A stretch of 64,000 nt of DNA from UBA7446 sp965656545 (GTDB lineage Bacteria > Bacteroidota > Bacteroidia > Flavobacteriales > Flavobacteriaceae). Position 1 is the first letter of the stretch, and every line of letters starts with the position of its first letter. Where the stretch lies: the NCBI GenBank assembly GCA_965656545.1, contig CBFHKZ010000001.1, positions 310,001 through 374,000 of the forward strand. The letters run 5' to 3'. The notes below the pieces were generated by a model. It searched no databases and was not told the DNA's origin. It worked only from the letters and a program-made list of their open reading frames with translations. Positions 35,683-45,400 of the stretch are shown in pieces. A program made the translations under genes and the position numbers.

Positions 35683-36515
35683 TCCTCATCATTTTTTGTG
35701 TAGGTTTTTCCTATGGGCAACGCATTCCTGTCGCTCTTTTTGAACCCGTTGTTATCACTTCCGAACAGCAGTCACGCATCGTTGTATTAGATTCTTTAGC
35801 GGACAAGTCTGTTGAGCAACAACACGAACTTGCACTGCTCTATGCCAGTACACGTGCCTATGAGCAATCGTTTGATATTTTATCTTCTCTAGCAGAGGAG
35901 GATCCAGACAACTATGATTATCAATTTATGCTGGGTGGTATAGCCGGAATTTTGGCTTCAGAAGTGTCGCAGGTAAAATCGTTGCCCTATGTAAGAACCA
36001 TGAAAACGGCTTTTGAACAGGCTGCACGTATAGCACCAGACTCGCTCACAATCCAACTGGTTTTATTGGAGCTGTATACCGAATTACCATGGGTGTTGGG
36101 CGGGAGCAATAAAAAGGCCAACAGAGTGCTTAGCGCCGTTCAAGCGTTGTCTACCATAGAGGGCTTTTTGGCAGCAGGCTATTATTACAGGACTACTAAA
36201 AAGAATAAAGAAGCATTGGTTGCTTATTTAAACGCTGTTAATGAAGTGGATGTATGCAGCACGCCAGAAGTTTCTAATGATGCCTATTACGTTATGGGTG
36301 TATTGAGTTTTTATTTGCAAAAGGACATTACCAAGGCCCTGTGTTTTTTTGAACACTATGTCACTCATTTTAATGGGGGCGATCGCTACCCAAAGTCTTT
36401 TGCACGACACTATATTGAAAAACTAACATCCGTTATTCATGAGAACGAGGAGATGGAGGAAAACCTTTTGGCATACGACCCACTGACAAGATGGATTCAA
36501 AATAACTTTAAGTAA
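35661..36515 (+). CDS. Exported TPR-like protein of unknown function
   Basis: A 284-residue protein with a signal peptide (residues 5-19, LILIIFCVGFSYGQ). The rest is predicted alpha-helical with tetratricopeptide-like spacing: LALLYASTRAYEQSFDIL near residue 50, then LEEDPDNYDYQFMLGG, FEQAARIAPDSLTIQLVLLEL and later YYVMGVLSFYLQKDI. It probably acts as a periplasmic protein-protein interaction scaffold. I do not know the family. It starts within the 3' end of obgE and is followed after 7 nt by the deacetylase-like gene. Confidence 0.7.
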   Translation: MAIAQRLILIIFCVGFSYGQRIPVALFEPVVITSEQQSRIVVLDSLADKSVEQQHELALLYASTRAYEQSFDILSSLAEEDPDNYDYQFMLGGIAGILASEVSQVKSLPYVRTMKTAFEQAARIAPDSLTIQLVLLELYTELPWVLGGSNKKANRVLSAVQALSTIEGFLAAGYYYRTTKKNKEALVAYLNAVNEVDVCSTPEVSNDAYYVMGVLSFYLQKDITKALCFFEHYVTHFNGGDRYPKSFARHYIEKLTSVIHENEEMEENLLAYDPLTRWIQNNFK

Positions 36516-36522
36516 GCGAATC

Positions 36523-37815
36523 ATGATTTTGATTCACACCCCCACAGTCAAGCCTCGTATCATTTATATTTTCAGGCATTTTTTTCACCACAGACTAGGT
36601 CAAGAAGTTTCGTTTACATCTGATGTGAGTGCTTTTGTAGCACATAGCGGCCCTAAGATGTCTTATGGCGATGTCCCATTGGGGAATGAGTTTTTTGTGG
36701 CAGCCAATGGATTGCTAACAGAGCAGGGCGTGAACCCGGTGGATATTTCGGTCTTTCAATGGGAGGGGATGCCCGCCTTTTTTGCTACTTCTGCGAAAAG
36801 TCAATTGCCTTTTGATTTTTTCGCCGCATCCTTCTATTTGATGAGCAGGTATGAGGAATACATGCCTTATGCAGCTGATGATTTGGGTAGGTTTAAGCCC
36901 GAGCAGTCTTTGGCGTTTAACCATAATTTTTTGGATTTACCGCTGATAGATATGTGGTTTGATCGCTTTGTAGCGGCATGGACCGATTTTTTTGAATTGC
37001 CACCATTTAAGCAGCCAGTGAATACTACTGAGTTGGTGATTGAAATTCCACAATTGTATGCTTACAAGTACAAAACCCTTTTCCGTTCTTTCTTTGAGGG
37101 ACTGTATGATTTCGGACGTTTAAAGTTTGCCAAGACTTTTGATCGATTGATGGTGGTGTTGCGCTTTCGCGAGGATCCACTTATGGGTTTAATTGAACAA
37201 ATGGAGGTTTTTCGATCTACGGCGGTTTCCTTTCGTTTTTTTGCTCTTTATGCAGCACTTGGCGTTCACGATAAAAGCTTGAGTGTATTTAGTAAAAAAC
37301 ACCAACAAGAGCTCAAAAGCTTATCGGATTATGCGCCTACTGCACCGCTTGCTTCATTTGAGTCTACCCAAAAACCCCAAAAGCTCAATCAAGATATTAA
37401 TCGTTTTTCAGGCTTAATCCACAGACCCATTAAAGCCATTCGTCAACACAAGTTGGTTTTGCGATTTCCGGATACCTATCGCACCTTTTCTTCTTCAGGC
37501 ATCAAACATGATTATTCGTTGCAATACCCTGATACACCTGGTTTTCGGGCAAGCACTGCCCATCCATTTCGTTTCTTTGATTTGGGCGAGGAACAACACA
37601 CCCCATTGACCATTCATCCCATTTGTTTAAGCGAGTCACATATACGCGCACAGCAATATGCTAGAAAAATGCGCCAGCTTTTTATTGGGTATCAATCTCG
37701 CTTACAACAGCTCAATGCACCAATGCTGGTAGCACTTACCAACGAAACCTTTAATAACCGCTCCAAAAACGCCTCCTTTTTAGCCACACTAAAGAAACTG
37801 TTGATTCATGAATAA
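36523..37815 (+). CDS. Polysaccharide deacetylase-like protein (DUF7033-type)
   Basis: A 430-residue protein without a clear signal peptide. I recognise the flavobacterial pattern annotated as a polysaccharide deacetylase with an N-terminal DUF7033 domain: an N-terminal region with PFDFFAASFYLMSRYEEY, LAFNHNFLDLPLIDMW and then ELVIEIPQLYAYKYK at about residue 178. In related proteins the last motif carries the catalytic Asp-Asp (typically DVD). Here it reads EIPQLYAYK, so the metal-binding residues may be degenerate. Possible roles are envelope glycan modification or a non-catalytic relative. It overlaps yjjG by 8 nt. Confidence 0.6.
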   Translation: MILIHTPTVKPRIIYIFRHFFHHRLGQEVSFTSDVSAFVAHSGPKMSYGDVPLGNEFFVAANGLLTEQGVNPVDISVFQWEGMPAFFATSAKSQLPFDFFAASFYLMSRYEEYMPYAADDLGRFKPEQSLAFNHNFLDLPLIDMWFDRFVAAWTDFFELPPFKQPVNTTELVIEIPQLYAYKYKTLFRSFFEGLYDFGRLKFAKTFDRLMVVLRFREDPLMGLIEQMEVFRSTAVSFRFFALYAALGVHDKSLSVFSKKHQQELKSLSDYAPTAPLASFESTQKPQKLNQDINRFSGLIHRPIKAIRQHKLVLRFPDTYRTFSSSGIKHDYSLQYPDTPGFRASTAHPFRFFDLGEEQHTPLTIHPICLSESHIRAQQYARKMRQLFIGYQSRLQQLNAPMLVALTNETFNNRSKNASFLATLKKLLIHE

Positions 37816-38497
37816 ATCGATTATCAAGGCGTTGTACTTTGATTTGGACCACACCCTTTGGGATTTTGAAAAAAACTCTGCACGGGCCTTCAAAACGCTT
37901 TTTAAGCAGTATGAAATAGGGCTAAAACTTGATGCGTTCCTAGAAGTTTATGTGCCTAACAATACGGCCTATTGGCGGTTGTACCGTGAAGGCAAGATTG
38001 ACAAAGAAAAGTTGCGATATGAACGCCTAAAGACTGTTTTTGATCGCTTGCATTATCAGGCTTCTGATGCCTTGATTTATGATATGGCAGATGCTTATAT
38101 TCAAACACTACCTGAATACAACAGCTTGTTTCCTGGTGCCATTACTATTTTGGATGCACTCAAGCCACACTATGCCTTGCACATGATAACCAATGGGTTT
38201 AAAGATGTGCAACATTTTAAAATGAAAAATTCAGGGTTGTTGCCTTATTTCGAAACGGTTACCGATTCATCCTCTGTGGGCAAGAAAAAACCCGATCCCG
38301 AAATTTTCAATCACGCGCTCAATGTGGGTGGTGTCAGCCCTGAGCAAGCTGTGATGATAGGGGATAGCCTAGAGGCTGATGTCCAAGGTGCGCTAAACGT
38401 GGGGATGCATGCCGTTCATTTTATGCCATTGGCACGCAAAAATCCAGCACACTACAAAGAAATTGAACAGCTTGATGAGCTGACTTTCTTGCTTTAG
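37808..38497 (+). CDS. YjjG-family noncanonical pyrimidine nucleotidase (HAD)
   Basis: A 229-residue HAD phosphatase. Motif I is YFDLDHTLWDF with nucleophile Asp, motif II is MITNGF, motif III is VGKKKPDPEIF with Lys, and motif IV is MIGDSLEADVQGA. The NTAYWRLYREGKID segment marks the YjjG/YfnB group that dephosphorylates noncanonical pyrimidine nucleotides such as 5-fluoro- and oxidised dUMP derivatives, a housecleaning role. The start overlaps the deacetylase-like gene by 8 nt. The stop shares bases with rlmB (TTAG at 38494-38497), so the pair is convergent without a spacer. Confidence 0.87.
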   Translation: MNKSIIKALYFDLDHTLWDFEKNSARAFKTLFKQYEIGLKLDAFLEVYVPNNTAYWRLYREGKIDKEKLRYERLKTVFDRLHYQASDALIYDMADAYIQTLPEYNSLFPGAITILDALKPHYALHMITNGFKDVQHFKMKNSGLLPYFETVTDSSSVGKKKPDPEIFNHALNVGGVSPEQAVMIGDSLEADVQGALNVGMHAVHFMPLARKNPAHYKEIEQLDELTFLL

Positions 38498-39210
38498 TTG
38501 TTTTGTCTGTGGTATTCGTACAGTACAAGTGAAGCGGCAACGGAAACGTTGTAAGAGTCCAGCAGTTCGTTTATGGGAATTTTAATCTGCTCGTCACAGA
38601 GATTTAGTATGCCTCTGCTAATGCCCTTGTGCTCATTTCCCATAACAATACCCAACGAACGTTTAAGGTTTGTGTCCGAAACAAATGAATCTGCTTTTTC
38701 TGTACAGCCCACCAGTGCTATTTCATGGGACTGCAGCAAGTACATGGCATCTTTAAGATGGCTTACACGAACAATGGGAATGTGAAATGCCCCTCCGGCA
38801 GAGGCTTGTATGGCAATGTCATTGAGTGGCGCAGATCCTGTTTGACCAATGATGATACCACTTGCGCCCAAACCTACTGCGGATCTAATAATAGCTCCAA
38901 AGTTTCGTACATCGGTTATGCCATCGAGTAGTAAAAAGAGTTGTTGTTTTTCTGGTTCAATGATGCTTTCTAGCTCAGCAAACTGGATTTGTCCAATGAG
39001 TGCCACAAACCCTTGGTGGTTTTCTTTGGTGTGTTTGTATAGTTTTTGCTCCGGCACAAAGGAATAGGACACACCAGAACGCATGATTTCGTCTTTGAGT
39101 TTTAATGCAGCAGGATTTTTGAGGTCATTTTCGATGAGGACCTTTTGAATGCTTGAGGGATTTTGAATGGCTTCACGTACGGCATTTATGCCAAATGTTA
39201 TTGCGCTCAT
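38494..39210 (-). CDS. rlmB: TrmH/SpoU-family 23S rRNA 2'-O-methyltransferase (RlmB-like)
   Basis: A SPOUT methyltransferase of 238 residues that 2'-O-methylates G2251 of 23S rRNA by family analogy. An N-terminal L30e-like domain (GINAVREAIQNPSSIQKVLI) is followed by the knotted SPOUT domain: LLLDGITDVRNFGAIIRSA (motif 1), IVMGNEHKGISRGI (motif 2) and IPINELLDSYNVSVAASLVLYE (motif 3). RlmB and other TrmH-type enzymes cannot be separated with full certainty by eye. Divergent from the metalloprotease gene with 34 nt between. Confidence 0.88.
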   Translation of the reverse strand: MSAITFGINAVREAIQNPSSIQKVLIENDLKNPAALKLKDEIMRSGVSYSFVPEQKLYKHTKENHQGFVALIGQIQFAELESIIEPEKQQLFLLLDGITDVRNFGAIIRSAVGLGASGIIIGQTGSAPLNDIAIQASAGGAFHIPIVRVSHLKDAMYLLQSHEIALVGCTEKADSFVSDTNLKRSLGIVMGNEHKGISRGILNLCDEQIKIPINELLDSYNVSVAASLVLYEYHRQNN

Positions 39211-39244
39211 AATTTATTTAAATTATATTTAAGAAAAAATACAC

Positions 39245-40942
39245 ATGAGAATAATTTCACACTTACTTTGTTTTTTTAGCTTAACTTTTTCTTATAGCCA
39301 GATAGAATTAATTCAAAAATTTGACAAAAATGCGACATTAATCGTTGAAGGTAAAATTATTGGTTCTGTTTCATATTTTGACACAAATGGCGATATTTTT
39401 ACTAACTATGAGGTACAAACGTCTCAACTACTCAAGGGCAGAGGTAATTCAAGGCTTATTATAAAAAGTTTAGGTGGTGTTGTAGATGGTCACTTTCAGA
39501 TTATATCACACCAAATTAAATTTAAAAATGGGGACAGAGGCATTTTCTTTCTCAAGAAGAATAACAGTTCGGAATCATATAATATCAAACAATCAAACAG
39601 GTTTATTAACTATAAATCATTGAATAATGAAGAATTAGAAGAACTGAACGAGCATCTATTAGAGCTTTATCCTAACTATATTAAGCTAGAACAACAACCC
39701 AAAAAGGTTAAATATCTGATGACTACAAATTTTCCAAACATAAGCGCAATGTATCCTTTAGAGATATCCGCTGGGACTAAATCGCAACTGACAATTGAGG
39801 GTTCAGGGTTTGGAACTGAAAAAGGAACTGTTGGTTTCCGTAACGCTGATGATGGAGGCTCTAGCTTTGTGTTTACATACTCAGAAATTATTCAATGGTC
39901 GGATGATAAAATTATTGTTGAAGTTCCAGAAGCAGCTGGATCTGGAGGAATTAAAATAAAAAAGTCAAGCGGCTATAGTGTTAATTCAGCTTTTGCTGGC
40001 TATTCTTTAACGATTCCGTATAGCCAATTTACTATTAAGACTACAACTTTTGGGGATTCAATTACTGTTCCATTGCGTCACATTGGAGCAATGCCAAATG
40101 GCTCAACAGCATCAGAACACCTGTCTGGCGGTTCATATAAATTTAAAATGGCGAGTAATTTCTTTGAAAACACTAACGCTAAGACCATGTTTTTAGATGG
40201 CCTAACCGATTGGTCATGTAAAATAGGAGTAAACTTTGTTGATGCGGGGTTATTAACTACAGATGATTCAAATAATACCAATAATCTAATCAGATTTGCA
40301 GATTTTGATGCTAGCGGTTATGGTGGTGCTGCATTTACAAGCTTAAAAGGGATTTATGGGTGCGGTGATACTGAATCGGATTATGTTGGCGTGGTTACAA
40401 ATATTGATTTCGTTTACGATTCTAATATAAACTGGGGGTATGATGTTGTTTCTAATAACCAATTTGATTTTGAATGGACTACTGCACATGAAATTGGTCA
40501 CGCTTCTCTTTTTTTACATGTTATTGATCAAAACAATCTGATGCATTATATAGCCTCCTACGGGGATTTAGATTTTCAAGGGCTCAGTCAAACTTATATT
40601 GATGCAGGTGTAGAAAAAGTGAGTTTTTCAGCAAGTTCTTTAAATTGTGGATTAGAAATGTCTGTTTCAGAGTGTTACCAGACCCTTTCATTATCTCATA
40701 AAAAACACAACGCAATTCGTATTAAAACCACAGATTCATCCATATACGTAAATACCCACGAAAGCCATGATATTAAAAATATATTTCTTTTTGACATTTC
40801 GGGAAGAATGGTTAAAAATATAAGCATGAAAATTCCGACAAATCTTCATCGTTTTGATGTTGAAAATAAATCCTCACAAGTATATTTTATTCAACTATTA
40901 TTTTCAGACAACACATCTCATTCCCGTAAAATTGTATTATAA
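39245..40942 (+). CDS. T9SS-secreted metalloprotease with IPT/TIG domain
   Basis: A 565-residue secreted protein. A signal peptide (residues 1-18) precedes an N-terminal domain of unknown family (~20-140). An IPT/TIG beta-sandwich (~160-252: MYPLEISAGTKSQLTIEGSG, FGTEKGTVGFRN) comes next. The peptidase domain has HEIGHASLFLH at residues 415-425, spaced as HExxHxxxxxH with candidate zinc ligands His415, His419 and His425, and a likely Met-turn in NNLMHYIAS. The Gly normal at the eighth position of metzincins is Leu here. The C-terminus (NIFLFDISGRMVKNI to RKIVL) is a type A T9SS sorting domain. AT-rich relative to housekeeping genes. Confidence 0.85.
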   Translation: MRIISHLLCFFSLTFSYSQIELIQKFDKNATLIVEGKIIGSVSYFDTNGDIFTNYEVQTSQLLKGRGNSRLIIKSLGGVVDGHFQIISHQIKFKNGDRGIFFLKKNNSSESYNIKQSNRFINYKSLNNEELEELNEHLLELYPNYIKLEQQPKKVKYLMTTNFPNISAMYPLEISAGTKSQLTIEGSGFGTEKGTVGFRNADDGGSSFVFTYSEIIQWSDDKIIVEVPEAAGSGGIKIKKSSGYSVNSAFAGYSLTIPYSQFTIKTTTFGDSITVPLRHIGAMPNGSTASEHLSGGSYKFKMASNFFENTNAKTMFLDGLTDWSCKIGVNFVDAGLLTTDDSNNTNNLIRFADFDASGYGGAAFTSLKGIYGCGDTESDYVGVVTNIDFVYDSNINWGYDVVSNNQFDFEWTTAHEIGHASLFLHVIDQNNLMHYIASYGDLDFQGLSQTYIDAGVEKVSFSASSLNCGLEMSVSECYQTLSLSHKKHNAIRIKTTDSSIYVNTHESHDIKNIFLFDISGRMVKNISMKIPTNLHRFDVENKSSQVYFIQLLFSDNTSHSRKIVL

Positions 40943-40975
40943 AAAAAACCCGCTTGATTTTCAAGCGGGTTTTTT
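40943..40975. terminator. Bidirectional terminator between the metalloprotease and SusD genes
   Basis: The stem CCCGCTTGA/TCAAGCGGG around TTT is flanked by an A-run on the left and a T-run on the right. It can terminate both the plus-strand metalloprotease and the minus-strand susCD unit. Confidence 0.95.
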
Positions 40976-40992
40976 ATGAGTTAGTTATTTAC

Positions 40993-42480
40993 TTAATTTT
41001 GATTATTAATAAGTGGGTTATCTCTTATTTCTTGTTCAGGAATTTCAAAAGAAAGTTTCTCATCATTATAGTCATAACTCTCACCGGCAAAATCTATCCA
41101 GTTAGAACCTCTTGTGATGGTTGCCTTATTTCTTTTCATCGCTAGGTAAGATTTGCCTTCACCCCACATTTCAATACGTGTTTGCAGGTAAATTTCATCA
41201 ATCAAATCTTGACCCGTTAATGGAATTAAGTATGAAGTGTCAGTAATTCTTTGGCTTAATAAAATATCCAGTACGGTTTTTGCCGCTACATCATTTCCAA
41301 GATTTGCTTGTGCCTCAGCATGTAAAAGAACCATGTCAGCATATCTAAAGTAAAACAAATCAGTTGTTACTACACGTTGTCCAAGGGGTACTCTTCCATC
41401 GTGGTAGAATTTATACAATGGTAACCCTGTGGGACCGTGAAATTGTTGTTTACGGATATCATCGGATTTTATTTGACTATATAATCCAGCGTCAATCACT
41501 TTAAAGTCTCCAGCAGCAGCATAACTGTAGCTGAAGTAATCTACCTGCCCCCAAAATGATATGAGGCCAATGTTACTATCTGGAGTTAAATCAACACCCC
41601 ACAACACACTGCTAGAATAGTTATCAACGCTGTTGAATCCACCAACAAAGTCTCCTGATCCAGCGTAATAAGCTTCGTCTGCGCTCACAACACGATATCC
41701 ACTGTCGAGAACAACTATAGCTGACTCATCAGCTGCTTCTTGCCACTTACCTTGAGCTGCATAAGCCAGTGCTAATACAGTACTGGCTACATATTTATCT
41801 GCTTGCGTAACAGCATCGCGACTAAAGTCTGCCATTAGACCTTTCGCTACAGTTAAGTCGTCTTCAATAAGTGCAAACACTTCTGAAGCCTTACTTTTTG
41901 CTTTGTTAGGGTCTGCAGCTGAGGTATAAATAGGCAGGATTTCTTGTTCTGCATCATACCCATTTTGAAAAAGCTGCGTAAGGTAAAAATAGGCATAGGC
42001 TCGTGTAGTGAGTGCCTGTCCCAAACTCGCTTTCGCCGTTGCATCTTCTGGATTAGAATTTTTTCCTCCTATGTTATCAATAACAATATTAGACAGATTT
42101 ATGATTCTGTAATAATAACGCCAAGGACCGTAGTTTGTTAAATTATTATAATCCTTGGTTGCTGTCAATTCAGAAATATCAGAGTACCAACCGTAGTTTT
42201 TACCCCCAAGCACCATGTCTCCAGAAAGCATGTCTGTCTTGATATCCATGGCTCTATGACCAAAATCGATGTGCTCACTTGTTCCGCCACTTCCAGCTTT
42301 GTACATATTTTCATAAATACCTAGAAGTAATGATCCCTGAATTTCAGGATTGATTAAATTAATGTCAGCTATTTGCTTTGGGGTTATTGATCCAGTCGGA
42401 TATTCTTCAAGGAATTCCTTCTCACAACCGAAAAACAATATCACAGCAAAAAACGTGTAATAAATATTATTAAATTTCAT
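40993..42480 (-). CDS. SusD/RagB-family outer-membrane nutrient-binding lipoprotein
   Basis: A 495-residue surface lipoprotein that caps its SusC partner and captures ligand. The lipobox is FFGCEKEF (Cys19). Typical SusD features are LEEYPTGSITPKQ near the start, the TPR-like helices containing PWRYYYRIINLSNIVID, ASLGQALTTRAYAYFYLTQLFQNGY, and the C-terminal FYFRYADMVLLHAEAQANLGND and MWGEGKSYLAMKRNK. The ligand cannot be inferred from sequence; neighbouring secreted proteases suggest peptides rather than glycans, as in RagB. It follows its susC after 10 nt and ends 18 nt before a strong terminator. Confidence 0.93.
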   Translation of the reverse strand: MKFNNIYYTFFAVILFFGCEKEFLEEYPTGSITPKQIADINLINPEIQGSLLLGIYENMYKAGSGGTSEHIDFGHRAMDIKTDMLSGDMVLGGKNYGWYSDISELTATKDYNNLTNYGPWRYYYRIINLSNIVIDNIGGKNSNPEDATAKASLGQALTTRAYAYFYLTQLFQNGYDAEQEILPIYTSAADPNKAKSKASEVFALIEDDLTVAKGLMADFSRDAVTQADKYVASTVLALAYAAQGKWQEAADESAIVVLDSGYRVVSADEAYYAGSGDFVGGFNSVDNYSSSVLWGVDLTPDSNIGLISFWGQVDYFSYSYAAAGDFKVIDAGLYSQIKSDDIRKQQFHGPTGLPLYKFYHDGRVPLGQRVVTTDLFYFRYADMVLLHAEAQANLGNDVAAKTVLDILLSQRITDTSYLIPLTGQDLIDEIYLQTRIEMWGEGKSYLAMKRNKATITRGSNWIDFAGESYDYNDEKLSFEIPEQEIRDNPLINNQN

Positions 42481-42490
42481 TGTATAAATT

Positions 42491-45400
42491 TTAAAAGTTA
42501 ATGGTTAAACCAGCCGATATGGTTGTCATAGGCTCGTATGTGTATCTTCCAGTACCTCCAGAAAGAGAATAAGTTGGATTAAATCCGTCTCTCTTAGTTA
42601 AAATCATCAGGTTATCTCCAGTCAAGAAAATTCTTGCAGAAGAGGCACTGATCTTCTTAGTTAAGTCACTAGGTATAGAGTATCCAATCTGTAAATTCGC
42701 AAAATTCAAATAGTCAGCTTCTACTAAGAAACGGGTGGAAGTTGATGCTTGATTTGTTTGCCAATTAGAATTTAGCAAAGGTACATCAGTAACATCACCT
42801 GGATTTTGCCATCTTTTTTCAATATCCGAGTGTAATTGTTGCATATTTGCTACTGGACCATTGTCCATAAAATCACGATATGCGCTATCGTAAGCATATC
42901 CACCAATACCGTATGTGAAAATTGCAGTTAAGTCAAAATCTTTGTATTCGGCATTTATTGTAAATGCACCTGATAAATCAGGAAGTGCAACTTTATCGGT
43001 AAATCGCTTTGTAGCAGAAGTATACGTTTCTACCTTATCTTCCAAGATAGTAGCGTTAGGGTTAGCTAATTGGTATTCATGTAAATCTTCAATTCGCTCT
43101 CCAGCATCATAAGCGCCATTTGCATTTTTATCATCGAAATTTCTATACCACTGCGCATATCCTGTGTCTGGATTAACACCTGCCCACTCGCGCATGTAAT
43201 ATTCATAAGAGCTGTGACCTTTAGCAAGTGCGTACGCGCCAGAAGGGTCAATAACTTTCCTTTTACCTGTAGCAGGATCCATAGGCATTTGAGTAATTTC
43301 ATTTTTTTCAATTGCTCCAAGGACATTAATTGACAATTTTAAATCGTCGTTATCAATAATATTTGCTGTAATATCAAACTCAGTACCGTAGTTTCGGATT
43401 CCTCCATCATTAACAACAATGGAACGGTATCCAATGGAAGGTCCAAAGTTTTGAGTGAAAAACATATCATTTCTGTTTTTGACATATGTTTCCAAAGAGC
43501 CCTCAAAAATGCCTGACTCAAATTCAATACCAATGTTAAATTGCTCACCCCTTTCCCAGGTTAAGTCAGGATTACCTTTGGCAACAAAACCAATTGAAGG
43601 TTGACCATCAACGTTTTGAATGGAATAAGAATCATATCCAGGATATCCACCTTGACCTAATGCTTCTCCAAGTACACCATAACTTGTTTTTATCTTTAAA
43701 AAGTCAAATGTATCGGTGTTGAAGAAATCTTCGTTTGAGATAATCCATGCAGCACTTAAGGACCCAAATGTTCCCCATTTTGTTTCTGCAAATATCGACG
43801 TACCATCTCTTCGCACATCAGCACTAAGGAAATATTTATCCTGTAACGAAACTTTCATAAATCCAACAAAAGCTTCGCGAGATAAAACAGATGTACTAGA
43901 AGTTGATGTGTTGTTAACTACTGCATTATACAGCTCGTTCCCTTGTGGGTCAACTAAATTGAATTTGTTAGCATTCATGCCATAGCTTTCGCGACTTTCA
44001 GATTCGTACGCAACATATGCGTCAATAACAGTGTCACCATTATTAATATCTTTATTGAAGCGGATAGCGTTTCGGATAACCCATTGTCTAAATTCACTAG
44101 TTGATTTAGAAATATAACCTCCTTGACCTCTAGATGGACCATAAAAAGGATCAGACCTAAATGTCGAATCGCCTTCTTCTAAGTAGAATGAAAAGGTGCT
44201 TTCAAAATTAAAATCCTCATTAAGAGTTGCATTAAAACTTTGATTTGTTCCTATTCTGTTAGAATGAGAAAAATTGCCATTGTAATTGGCGTCAGCAATG
44301 GAGTTTGTTAAACCTGCGAAGCCTCTACTGTAGACTTCACCATAATCATATTGATATCCCCCATAAACATCTTTAATTTTTTCGCCATTAGCATCACGCT
44401 GAAATAATGGGTAGATGCGCGGCATGTTTGCAGTTGTCCAGAATACACTACCAGAGTCCGAAGACTGACCGTTAGCGTTTGAAGCTGTGTGTGTATAAGA
44501 CATATCAGCTCTCCAAGTTAACCAATCGAATGGTTTAAAGTCCAAGTTTAATCTAGTATTAAATCTTTTAAAGTTTGAGTTAATACTATAACCCACATCT
44601 TCTAGGGCACCTACAGAATAAAAATAGGTCATATTTTTACCGCCTCCGCTTATGCTAAGATTAGCTTCATTACGTTGCGAGTCTTGGAACGCATAATCTC
44701 TCCAATTTTCAGGCGTATATTTTCGTGATATGCCTTCATAAAATTTTCCAGTAGCTGGGTCGATTAAGTCCGTACCTGCTGCGTTCCACATATTATAACC
44801 TGGATCAAAGCCTGCCGTACTGAATAGTCTAGCGTTAGCGTAACTTGAAGCAGGAGCAAATTGAGAGAAACCTGCATCAACAAGACCCTGACCTCTATTT
44901 CTTAATGACTCCCAAGCGATTTCTGTAAAACGCTCAGGCGATTCAATAACGGAGTACCTTGGCAAATAATCCATGTTAGTACCTGATTTGATATCAACAG
45001 TAAATCTTGTTTTTTCAGCAGAACCACGTTTTGTAGTAATCAAAATTACCCCATTTGCACCACGGTTACCGTAGATTGCAGTAGCTGCGGCATCTTTTAG
45101 AATTGTAGTAGATTCAATATCGTTAGGGTTAATAGCATTAATACCACCATTAAATGGAATTCCGTCTACAACATATAATGGTGCAGAGTTACCATTTATC
45201 GAACCAGTTCTACCGCGAACACGTACTGTTGCAGCCGATCCAGGCTGTCCAGAAGTATTAACAACTGTTACACCAACAGCCTCACCAAGGAGAGCCGATG
45301 TTATGTTTGACACGTTTTTCTTGCTCAAAGCTTCACCGCTTAGCGTTACAGCACTACCAGTAAATTTCTCCTTACTGAATGTACCATAACCCGTTACAAC

